Positions 1 to 6,421 of a stretch of DNA of 16,606 nt are shown in pieces. The stretch covers positions 1 to 16,606 of the forward strand of contig CAAGIU010000336.1 of NCBI GenBank assembly GCA_900770015.1, given 5' to 3'. Every line of letters begins with the position of its first letter. The first letter of the stretch is position 1. A program made the position numbers and the translations under genes. The notes beneath the pieces were generated by a model. That model searched no databases. It saw only the letters and a program-made list of their open reading frames with translations, and was not told the DNA's origin. The stretch comes from an uncultured Oscillospiraceae bacterium (GTDB lineage: Bacteria; Bacillota_A; Clostridia; Oscillospirales; Oscillospiraceae).

Positions 1-89
1 CATTTTCCATACTTTCGATTGGAGCAAAATCTCACGCCGAATCTCCTTGTCCCATTATGCGATGTTGCCCTAGCATTTTATCCGATTCA

Positions 90-98
90 TGCTATAAT
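90..98 (+). promoter_or_regulatory. Extended -10 promoter for the peptidase-eutH operon
   Basis: TGCTATAAT at 90-98 is a perfect extended -10 element (TGn followed by TATAAT). No good -35 lies at the usual 16-18 base spacing; TTGCCC at 65-70 is 22 bases away, too far to be a normal partner. The promoter is therefore probably carried by the extended -10. It is about 67 bases before the ATG at 166, and bases 1-89 show no gene or other clear signal. Confidence 0.6.
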
Positions 99-165
99 AG
101 GGAAGTGCTTTTTTGGAGATTCCCGGATTCATTTCTGATCACTGCTTGTTGAAGGAGAGAGATTG

Positions 166-1410
166 ATGGACAAGTCCTTTTATATCGGCAACCGTCAGCG
201 GTTTGCCGCTTCCATGCGTTCCGGTTCTGTTGCTGTTCTGTTTGCGGGGCAGGAGATTCGCAGGACAAATGACGAATACTATCCGTTCTTCGCCCAGCGA
301 AATTTTGTGTATCTGACCGGAATTCAGCAGAAAAATACGGTGCTGGTCATCTGCAAAGACAGTGACGCCGCCGTTTCCCAGCGACTGTACATCCTGCCGA
401 GTGACACCATGGCGGAGCGTTGGACCGGACGGCGGCTCACAAATGTGGAGGCGGAGGACATTTCCGGTATTTCCGACATTCGATATGAGTCTCAGCTTTT
501 GCTGGATTTAAAGACACTGGCTCTTTCCGGCGCCTACGAATACCTTTATCTGGATTTGTTCCGTTATTCCCCGGATGACATGGACACCCCGGCGCATATC
601 ATGGCGTCGCTTCTCCAGAAGGAGTACCCGTATCTGTTGCTCCAAAACGCCAATCCCATTTTGCGTCAGCTTCGTACCATCAAACAGCCCTGCGAGATTG
701 CGGCACTGCGGCAGGCAGAGAAGATTACGGAAGCCGGTATCCTGGCAATGATGAAAGCCTCCAAACCCGGTATGTATGAATACCAGTATAAGGCGGAATT
801 TGACCGGGCAATCGGTCAGTTTGGCCCCCTTGGTCCCGGCTTCCCGTCCATCATTTCCGCCGGTGCCAACAACTTTTGCATTCACTATTATGCCTATACC
901 GGGCAGGCACAGAATGGTGACATGATCCTGAACGACGTTGGCGCCCAGTATGACAACCTGATTACGGATGTGTCCCGTGGTTTCCCCTGCAACGGCAGAT
1001 TTACGGACAGGCAGAAGCTGCTCTATGAATGTGCCTTGCAGACTTCCAACCACATGTTCTCCATCATTCGTCCGGGAATGAAAATGAAGGATGTGGATGC
1101 AACCATCCGCAGCTACAATGCACAGCTGCTGAAGGATGCCGGAGTGCTGAAGGATTTGTCGGAAATCGGCAAGGTTATGTGGCACGGCGGTGCCCACCAC
1201 ATTGGCTTTGATGTCCACGATGCCATCATGACCCCGGAGAGAATCGCGCCCAATATGGTTTTCTGCGTGGATGTGGGTATCTATCATGAGGAGTGGGGGA
1301 TTGGTTTCCGGGTAGAGGACAATTGCCTGGTTACGGATAACGGCTGCGAAAATCTGTCCGCCAATATTGTCAGAACAGTTCCCGATATTGAGGAGGTCAT
1401 GCGGAAATGA
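166..1410 (+). CDS. M24B-family Xaa-Pro aminopeptidase
   Basis: Metallopeptidase expected to remove N-terminal residues ahead of proline in the cytoplasm (414 residues, no signal peptide). The N-terminal half (about 1-165) resembles the creatinase/aminopeptidase P N-domain, including FVYLTGI. The C-terminal half is the pita-bread catalytic domain. By comparison with E. coli PepP, the metal ligands are D257 (NDVGAQYD), D268 (ITDVSRG), H344 (AHHIGFDVHD) and E384 (FRVEDN). The fifth ligand, normally Glu in a T-x-E-P-G-I-Y motif, is D369 here (CVDVGIY), a conservative but notable change. ATG at 166 is preferred over an in-frame TTG at 163 because AGGAG at 153-157 lies 8 bases before the ATG. The stop overlaps the next start (ATGA), so the two genes are translationally coupled. 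Family is secure; substrate is inferred. Confidence 0.9.
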   Translation: MDKSFYIGNRQRFAASMRSGSVAVLFAGQEIRRTNDEYYPFFAQRNFVYLTGIQQKNTVLVICKDSDAAVSQRLYILPSDTMAERWTGRRLTNVEAEDISGISDIRYESQLLLDLKTLALSGAYEYLYLDLFRYSPDDMDTPAHIMASLLQKEYPYLLLQNANPILRQLRTIKQPCEIAALRQAEKITEAGILAMMKASKPGMYEYQYKAEFDRAIGQFGPLGPGFPSIISAGANNFCIHYYAYTGQAQNGDMILNDVGAQYDNLITDVSRGFPCNGRFTDRQKLLYECALQTSNHMFSIIRPGMKMKDVDATIRSYNAQLLKDAGVLKDLSEIGKVMWHGGAHHIGFDVHDAIMTPERIAPNMVFCVDVGIYHEEWGIGFRVEDNCLVTDNGCENLSANIVRTVPDIEEVMRK

Positions 1411-2498
1411 CCCTGAACAGGATCCTGATGATTTTCATTGCGGCCGGTGCGGTGCTGGGCGGCGCGGACAAAATCCTGGGGAACCGGTTTGGGCTTGGAC
1501 AGAAATTTGACGAAGGCTTTGCGCTGATGGGGCCCATGGCGCTTTCCATGACCGGCATCATCTGCCTGGCGCCTGTTGTTTCTTCCTGGCTGGGGGGCGT
1601 GATCCGCCCGGCTCTCGCTGCCGTGGGGATCGATCCGGGTATGTTCGGCTGTGTGCTGGCCATTGATATGGGGGGATACCAACTGGCAATGGATCTGGCG
1701 CAGGACCCGGCCATCGGCGCGTTTTCCGGGATCATCGCTTCGTCCATGTTTGGCTGCACGCTGGTATTTACCATCCCGGTGGGGATGAGCGTCCTGACAG
1801 AGGAAGACCGTCCGTTCTTTTTGCGGGGCGTTCTGGCGGGACTGATTTCCATGCCTGTGGGCCTTCTTGCGGGAGGCTTGCTTCAGGGGCTGCCTTTTGG
1901 TACGATCCTCTATCAGTGCGTTCCGATTTTCCTTCTTTCCGCCATCCTCCTGCTGGGGCTGATCCGGTTTCCGGATGGGACGGTGCGCCTGTTTTCCGGC
2001 GTTGCCAGGGTGATCCAGATCGCCGCCACCGTTGGTTTGACACTGGCGGCGGTGGAGCAGATCGCCGGTGTGACCATCTTCCCCGGCCTCACGACTGCGG
2101 AGGAGGCGCTGACGATTGTAGGCTCCATTGCCGTTGTCATGCTGGGAAGTCTGCCACTGGCGGAGCTGCTGCGCAGGTGCCTGTGGAGGCCCTTCCGCTG
2201 GATCGGCGCCAAGACCGGCCTGAATGATGCCAGCACCACAGGACTGATCGTGGGCGCGGTCACCGTGATGCCCGCGCTGGCGATGGTGCGGGATATGGAC
2301 CGGCGGGGGAAGGTGCTGAGCGGTGCGTTTCTGGTCTGCGGAGCCTCCGCCTTTGCGGCCCACATGGGGTTTGCCGCCGCCGTGCAATCGGAGCTGGTCG
2401 TACCGCTGCTGGGCGGGAAATTTGCAGGTGCTCTGCTGGGGCTGTTTTTCGCCATGAAAATGACAAGCCGTGACGCAAAGCAGGAAATATCGGTGTAA
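1407..2498 (+). CDS. eutH: Ethanolamine permease, EutH family
   Basis: Polytopic membrane protein of 363 residues, very hydrophobic throughout, with about ten likely membrane helices. The N-terminal pattern (AGGADKILGNRFGLGQKFDEGF) followed by GPMALSMTGIICLAP and VLAIDMGGYQLA is characteristic of EutH, which brings ethanolamine across the membrane. Its length is usual for the family. AGGAGG at 1391-1396 lies 10 bases before the ATG, inside the end of the peptidase gene, and the ATGA overlap indicates one transcript. A strong terminator follows 14 bases after the stop. It is odd that none of the other ethanolamine genes (ammonia-lyase EutBC, shell proteins, regulators) is in the window, and the partner gene is a peptidase. 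The transported compound in this context is therefore less certain than the family. Confidence 0.88.
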   Translation: MTLNRILMIFIAAGAVLGGADKILGNRFGLGQKFDEGFALMGPMALSMTGIICLAPVVSSWLGGVIRPALAAVGIDPGMFGCVLAIDMGGYQLAMDLAQDPAIGAFSGIIASSMFGCTLVFTIPVGMSVLTEEDRPFFLRGVLAGLISMPVGLLAGGLLQGLPFGTILYQCVPIFLLSAILLLGLIRFPDGTVRLFSGVARVIQIAATVGLTLAAVEQIAGVTIFPGLTTAEEALTIVGSIAVVMLGSLPLAELLRRCLWRPFRWIGAKTGLNDASTTGLIVGAVTVMPALAMVRDMDRRGKVLSGAFLVCGASAFAAHMGFAAAVQSELVVPLLGGKFAGALLGLFFAMKMTSRDAKQEISV

Positions 2499-2512
2499 CA
2501 TACCATTATCTC

Positions 2513-2544
2513 AAAAACAGGCTGCCAGGGGCGGCCTGTTTTTT
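2513..2544 (+). terminator. Rho-independent terminator after eutH
   Basis: AAAAACAGGC (2513-2522) pairs with GCCTGTTTTT (2534-2543). Four more pairs (TGCC with GGCG, one of them a G-T wobble) extend the stem to about 14 pairs around a 3-base loop at 2527-2529, ending in a T run to 2544. The A run on the left arm means it could also stop transcription from the other side. It separates the peptidase-eutH operon from the glycanase genes. Confidence 0.9.
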
Positions 2545-2657
2545 GCCTCCCGGACTGCTGCGAACCGCGCAATTGCGCATGATCGGGACGACGACGGAGG
2601 GGATCCTTTTCCCGGATCGTTAATCGTTTTCGCCAACAATTTTTGTTTTATTTCACC

Positions 2658-2677
2658 AAATACTTGATAAAGTATTT
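2658..2677. promoter_or_regulatory. Inverted repeat over the -35 box, possible operator
   Basis: AAATACTT (2658-2665) and AAGTATTT (2670-2677) are exact reverse complements separated by GATA. The repeat covers the whole -35 hexamer, so a protein bound there would block RNA polymerase. Flanking ACC and GGT extend the symmetry if two extra T bases on the right are skipped. The binding protein is unknown and no regulator gene is in the window. Confidence 0.4.
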
Positions 2678-2692
2678 TTGGTATGTTATATT
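2664..2692 (+). promoter_or_regulatory. Sigma-A-type promoter for the GH5 gene
   Basis: TTGATA (2664-2669), a 17-base spacer, then TATATT (2687-2692) preceded by TGT, which makes an extended -10. This is the best -35/-10 match in the gap, and its leader would be about 110 bases. Confidence 0.7.
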
Positions 2693-2797
2693 GATTTACA
2701 AGAGAATCCGCGCATGGTTTTCTGCGGCGTGATCTGCCTGTGGATGGGTATAAAGATCATGCCGGGGCGCTTTGTCAATAATCGGGACGCATATTGT

Positions 2798-2804
2798 AAG
2801 GAGG
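2798..2804 (+). promoter_or_regulatory. Ribosome binding site fixing the GH5 start
   Basis: AAGGAGG is 6 bases before ATG 2811. The frame is open further upstream, but the signal peptide begins exactly at this ATG, which settles the start. Confidence 0.85.
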
Positions 2805-2810
2805 CACTCA

Positions 2811-3983
2811 ATGAAGATTCAAAAGAAACTGGTTTGCCTGGTTGCTGCCGCGGCTTTGGCAGGTGGCTGCCTGCTTGCGGGCGGCGCCCATCCCTTTGCG
2901 GATAAGCCCCTGGTTCCTTTTTCGGACAGCACAACGGAGGACAGACAGATGGAGAATTTGGAATTTGCAAAAAGCCTCAAAATCGGCTGGAACCTTGGCA
3001 ACACCTTTGATGCCCCCGCAGGGGAGACAGCCTGGGGAAATCCCCTGACCACTGAGGAGCTGATCCGCACGGTGAAGGAGCTGGGCTTCGACACCATCCG
3101 CATTCCCATCTCCTGGGGGCAGCATGTTTCCCCGGCGCCTGAGTATACCATCCAGGAGGGCTTCCTGAAACGGGTGGATACGGTGGTGCGCAGCGCGCTG
3201 GACGCCGGGTTCTATGTCATCATCAATTCCCACCACGACAACTCCATTTACAGCCCCACCCCAGACAACAGCCAACGTGGTCAGGAATACCTGACCGCCA
3301 TCTGGACGCAGATCGGAGAGCATTTCCGGGATGCGGATGAGCATCTCATTTTTGAGACCATGAATGAGCCCCGGGTGGAAGGAAGCGCCTATGAATGGGA
3401 GATCAACGCCCAGAATCCCGACTGCATGGCATCGCTGGAGGTGGTCAATGAACTGAACCAGGCGGCCCTGAATGCCATCCGCGCCACCGGCGGCAATAAC
3501 GCCCAGCGCTATGTCATCATCTCCCCCTACGCGGGCAGCCCCGGCGCGGCCATGACCAGTGCCTTCCGCCTGCCCGAAGACAGCGCGGAAGGAAAGCTGA
3601 TCGTCTCCATCCATGCCTACACGCCGTATAGCTTTGCATTGAGCAAGACCTCCGGCGTGAGCGCATTCACCAAGGCCCATGAAAACGAGATCGTCTCGCT
3701 GATGAAATCCCTGAACTACCGGTTCCTGAAAAAGGGGATTCCCGTGGTCATCGATGAGATGGGCTGCATGAACAAGGACAATCCGGACGACCGCTATGCT
3801 TGGTGCAAGGCCTATATTTCCACGGCGAAGGAATACGGCATCCCCTGCATCTGGTGGGATAACGGAGCGATCAGCGGCAGTGGAGAGAACTTCGCCATCA
3901 TCAACAGAAGAAAATGTACGGTTTTCGCCCAGTCGGAATTGGCCTACCAGGGTCTGATGGACGGCTTGGCTGCAACGGAATAA
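2811..3983 (+). CDS. Secreted GH5 endo-beta-glycanase (subfamily 4-like)
   Basis: Protein of 390 residues with a Lys-rich start and hydrophobic signal peptide (about 1-30), so it is exported. The rest is a single GH5 (beta/alpha)8 domain with GWNLGNTFDA, IRIPISWGQH, IINSHHDN, the acid/base glutamate E186 in MNEPR, SIHAYTPYSFAL, and the nucleophile E316 in VIDEMGC, then IWWDNG. The pattern is closest to GH5 subfamily 4, whose members cut beta-1,4-glucan, xyloglucan or glucomannan in the middle of the chain. Next to a GH26 mannanase and a GH36 alpha-galactosidase, glucomannan or galactomannan is a reasonable substrate, but this is inferred. No binding module or anchor is seen. A cysteine after AGG in the signal region is a poor lipobox, so a lipoprotein is possible but not favoured. 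It has its own promoter upstream and a terminator just after. Confidence 0.9.
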   Translation: MKIQKKLVCLVAAAALAGGCLLAGGAHPFADKPLVPFSDSTTEDRQMENLEFAKSLKIGWNLGNTFDAPAGETAWGNPLTTEELIRTVKELGFDTIRIPISWGQHVSPAPEYTIQEGFLKRVDTVVRSALDAGFYVIINSHHDNSIYSPTPDNSQRGQEYLTAIWTQIGEHFRDADEHLIFETMNEPRVEGSAYEWEINAQNPDCMASLEVVNELNQAALNAIRATGGNNAQRYVIISPYAGSPGAAMTSAFRLPEDSAEGKLIVSIHAYTPYSFALSKTSGVSAFTKAHENEIVSLMKSLNYRFLKKGIPVVIDEMGCMNKDNPDDRYAWCKAYISTAKEYGIPCIWWDNGAISGSGENFAIINRRKCTVFAQSELAYQGLMDGLAATE

Positions 3984-3988
3984 ACCAT

Positions 3989-4017
3989 CAGCCCCGGAAC
4001 GCTCCGGGGCTGTTTTT
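3989..4017 (+). terminator. Rho-independent terminator or attenuator between GH5 and GH36
   Basis: CAGCCCCGGA (3989-3998) pairs perfectly with TCCGGGGCTG (4003-4012) around a 4-base loop, followed by five T bases (4013-4017). The GH36 ribosome binding site begins only four bases later, and no promoter fits between, so GH36 is probably expressed by read-through or from a start inside the GH5 gene. Confidence 0.88.
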
Positions 4018-4034
4018 GAAGAGGGAGATATATC

Positions 4035-6254
4035 ATGGCAATTACATACTGCGAGAAATCGAAAACCTTTCAGCTGGATACGCCCAATACGTCCTATATC
4101 ATGGGCATTCAGGATTCCTTCGGCTATCTGCTTCACTACTACTACGGCAAAAAGCTGCGCACGCCCGATGCAGCCTATCTGGCCCGGACCCAGGAGCCGC
4201 CCTTTACGCCGGATCGAAATGCCCGGGACAAGCTGAGCTTCCTGGACTGCGCCCCCATGGAATATCCCACCGGCGGCGTCGGCGATTTCCGGGAGCATTG
4301 CCTGGAGGTGCGCACCCAGTCGGGGCACAACGGCGTGGAGCTGTCCTACAGGAGTCACAAAATCACCCACGGAAAGAAGGCCCTTCCCGGCCTGCCTGCC
4401 ACCTTCGGCAAGGAAGGGGAGTGCGACAGCCTGAAAATCACCCTGGCCGATCCCTGCCTGGGCCTGGAGGTCATCCTGCACTACTGTGCCTTTTCGGATG
4501 TGGATGTCATCACCCGCAGCGTGTCGGTGCACAACACCGGACGGAAGGAGGAGAGCATATTTCTTACCAAGGTGCTCTCAGCCTGCCTGGATATGGACAA
4601 CCGGGATTTCTCCATGCTGACCTTACATGGCAGCTGGGCAAGAGAACGGCGGATGCAGTACCGCAAGCTTGGCTATGGCCGTCAGGGCACCTTCTCCGAG
4701 CGGGGGGAGACCAGCCATCAGGAGCAGCCCTTCGCAGCGCTGACCACCCCCAATGTGACCCAGACCACGGGTGAGGTCTATGCCATGCACCTTGTCTACT
4801 CCGGCAATTTTGAGGTGCAGTCCGGGGTGGATGCCTTCGACCAGGTGCGCACGGTGATGGGCATCAATCCGTATCATTTCTGCTGGAAGCTGGGAAAAGG
4901 GGAGAGCTTCCATGCTCCCGAGGTTGTTATGGTGTATTCCGATCAGGGCCTGGGGAAGATGACCCGCACCTTCCACGCCCTCTACCGGAATCATCTGATC
5001 CGCAGTGTCTGGAAGGATCGGAAGCGTCCCATCCTGATCAACAATTGGGAGGGTACCTATTTTGATTTCAATACCGAAAAGCTCCTGTCCATTGCCCGGG
5101 GCGCTGCGGGGCTGGGCATTGAGATGCTGGTGATGGATGACGGCTGGTTCGGAAACCGGTATGATGACAACCGGGCGTTGGGCGACTGGTTCGTCAATGA
5201 GGAAAAGCTGCCGGGAGGCCTTGCCTGTCTTTCGGAGGAGATCCATAAGCTGGGGATGAAATTCGGCATCTGGATGGAGCCGGAGATGATCTCCCCGGAT
5301 TCTGAGCTTTACAGAGCCCATCCTGACTGGGCAATTCAGATTCCCGGCAGAACCCCCGGTCTTTGCCGCAATCAGTTGGTGCTGGACCTGACCAGGCCGG
5401 AGGTGCTGGAATACATATGGGAGCGGATCCAGGCGATTCTCGGCAGCGCCCGGATTGAATATGTCAAATGGGATATGAACCGCCAGCTTTCCGATCTTGG
5501 CAGCCTTGGTCTGGAGCCCGAACGGCAGGGGGAGCTGTACCACCGCTATGTTCTGGCGGTCTATGAGCTGCAGGAGAGGCTGTGCACCACTTACCCGGAG
5601 ATCCTGCTGGAGAACTGCTCCGGCGGCGGCGCCCGCTTTGACCCGGGGATGCTATACTACAGTCCCCAGATCTGGTGCTCCGACGATACGGACGCCATCG
5701 AGCGGCTGTCCATTCAGGAGGGAACGGCCCTCATCTATCCGCTTTCCACCATGGGCGCCCACGTTTCCGACTGCCCCAACCATACCGTCGGAAGAGTAAC
5801 TCCCTTTGAGACAAGAGGCCATGTGGCACTGGCCGGTACCTTCGGCTATGAGCTGGATATTACAAAGCTTTCGGCGGAGGACCAGGCCATGATCCCCAGG
5901 CAGGTGGAAATGTATCATCAGTACAACGACCTTGTGCGCAGCGGTGAATATTACCGGATCGCGTCCTATCAGGAAAACCGGATGTTTGATTGCTGGGAGG
6001 TTGTTTCCGACGATGGGAAAGAGGTGCTGGTGACCTTTGTGCAGGTCATGGGCCGTCCCAACTTCCATTCCAGAAGGATCCTCCTGCAGGGTCTGCGTAA
6101 GGACGCCATCTACCGAAATGCGCACGATGGGAGGACATACAGCGGCGGTGCGCTGATGTATGCGGGCCTCAACGTGGAAAACCTGTGGGGCGACTTCCGG
6201 TCTATGTTGATCCACTTGAAAATGGTAGAAATCGAGGATGGTTTCCAGGGATAA
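4035..6254 (+). CDS. GH36 alpha-galactosidase, cytoplasmic
   Basis: Enzyme of 739 residues, the usual length for bacterial GH36 alpha-galactosidases. It removes terminal alpha-1,6-galactose from galactomannan fragments or raffinose-type sugars. There is no signal peptide, so it acts on imported oligosaccharides. A beta-rich N-terminal domain (about 1-320) precedes the catalytic barrel, which carries NNWEGTYFDF, MDDGWFG, GIWMEPEMIS, the nucleophile D480 in YVKWDMNR, CSGGGARFDPGMLYY and the acid/base D550 in CSDDTDAIERLS. The 70-residue distance between the two aspartates matches characterised Geobacillus enzymes. A beta C-terminal domain follows. GAGGGAG at 4021-4027 lies 7 bases before the ATG. 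The gene lies right behind an intrinsic terminator, and no terminator was found after it. Family and activity are secure; the natural substrate is inferred from neighbours. Confidence 0.95.
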   Translation: MAITYCEKSKTFQLDTPNTSYIMGIQDSFGYLLHYYYGKKLRTPDAAYLARTQEPPFTPDRNARDKLSFLDCAPMEYPTGGVGDFREHCLEVRTQSGHNGVELSYRSHKITHGKKALPGLPATFGKEGECDSLKITLADPCLGLEVILHYCAFSDVDVITRSVSVHNTGRKEESIFLTKVLSACLDMDNRDFSMLTLHGSWARERRMQYRKLGYGRQGTFSERGETSHQEQPFAALTTPNVTQTTGEVYAMHLVYSGNFEVQSGVDAFDQVRTVMGINPYHFCWKLGKGESFHAPEVVMVYSDQGLGKMTRTFHALYRNHLIRSVWKDRKRPILINNWEGTYFDFNTEKLLSIARGAAGLGIEMLVMDDGWFGNRYDDNRALGDWFVNEEKLPGGLACLSEEIHKLGMKFGIWMEPEMISPDSELYRAHPDWAIQIPGRTPGLCRNQLVLDLTRPEVLEYIWERIQAILGSARIEYVKWDMNRQLSDLGSLGLEPERQGELYHRYVLAVYELQERLCTTYPEILLENCSGGGARFDPGMLYYSPQIWCSDDTDAIERLSIQEGTALIYPLSTMGAHVSDCPNHTVGRVTPFETRGHVALAGTFGYELDITKLSAEDQAMIPRQVEMYHQYNDLVRSGEYYRIASYQENRMFDCWEVVSDDGKEVLVTFVQVMGRPNFHSRRILLQGLRKDAIYRNAHDGRTYSGGALMYAGLNVENLWGDFRSMLIHLKMVEIEDGFQG

Positions 6255-6286
6255 GTGCCGGGAAATGACTGTTTATTATATATAAA

Positions 6287-6296
6287 ACGTTATCGT
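6287..6296. promoter_or_regulatory. Operator-like site 1, ACG-N4-CGT
   Basis: ACGTTATCGT with A/T-rich flanks. It matches the reverse complement of site 2 at the core and on both sides, differing only A for T at a few positions. It is centred 55 bases upstream of site 2, a spacing of five to six helical turns. The shape is like binding sites of LacI-family sugar regulators; the regulator is unknown. Confidence 0.4.
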
Positions 6297-6333
6297 ATTT
6301 TTTGTGCACCTGTCTGAAAATATGCCGTCGTTG

Positions 6334-6362
6334 TTGCATTTACGAAATCGTTATAGTAATAT
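6334..6362 (+). promoter_or_regulatory. Promoter for the mannanase-transporter operon
   Basis: TTGCAT (6334-6339), a 17-base spacer, then TAATAT (6357-6362), within an A/T-rich 167-base gap. The predicted leader to the GTG at 6422 is about 53 bases. An operator-like site sits in the spacer. Confidence 0.6.
6342..6351. promoter_or_regulatory. Operator-like site 2 inside the promoter spacer
   Basis: ACGAAATCGT, the same ACG-N4-CGT form as site 1. It lies between the -35 and -10 boxes, the classic place for a repressor to block polymerase. Confidence 0.4.
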
Positions 6363-6421
6363 ATTGTTAAAAATTTCTTCATGCTTTCTGAAGGATAATC
6401 AGGCGGCGGAAAGGGGACGCT

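Larger units (their letters stand above)
2545..2810 (+). other. Gene-free regulatory stretch before the GH5 gene
   Basis: Together with the terminator before it, this stretch makes a 312-base gap between eutH and GH5. No convincing gene is present: the short open frames crossing it lack a ribosome binding site and recognisable protein pattern. It holds a 12-base perfect palindrome (GCGCAATTGCGC, 2567-2578), an A/T-rich segment with a promoter at 2664-2692 and an inverted repeat at 2658-2677, and a leader of roughly 110 bases before the GH5 start. I could not recognise a riboswitch in the leader. Confidence 0.6.

Noticed and set aside
65..98. Conventional -35/-10 promoter using TTGCCC and TATAAT
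   Set aside because: The spacer would be 22 bases, beyond the working range. Only the extended -10 part is kept.
2595..2620. Hairpin formed by GGATCC and CCGGATC segments as a second terminator
   Set aside because: The pairing is short and broken, and no T run follows directly.
2772..2810. Upstream start for the GH5 protein, adding 13 residues
   Set aside because: The added residues would disrupt the signal peptide, and AAGGAGG lies between this start and ATG 2811, which it serves with ideal spacing.
2808..4532. Long minus-strand open frame opposite GH5 and GH36
   Set aside because: It spans two unrelated genes and the terminator between them and shows no protein family pattern.
6281..6297. 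Catabolite repression (cre) site near the GH26 promoter
   Set aside because: Alignment to the cre consensus leaves at least three mismatches, including key positions. The paired ACG-N4-CGT description explains the sequence better.
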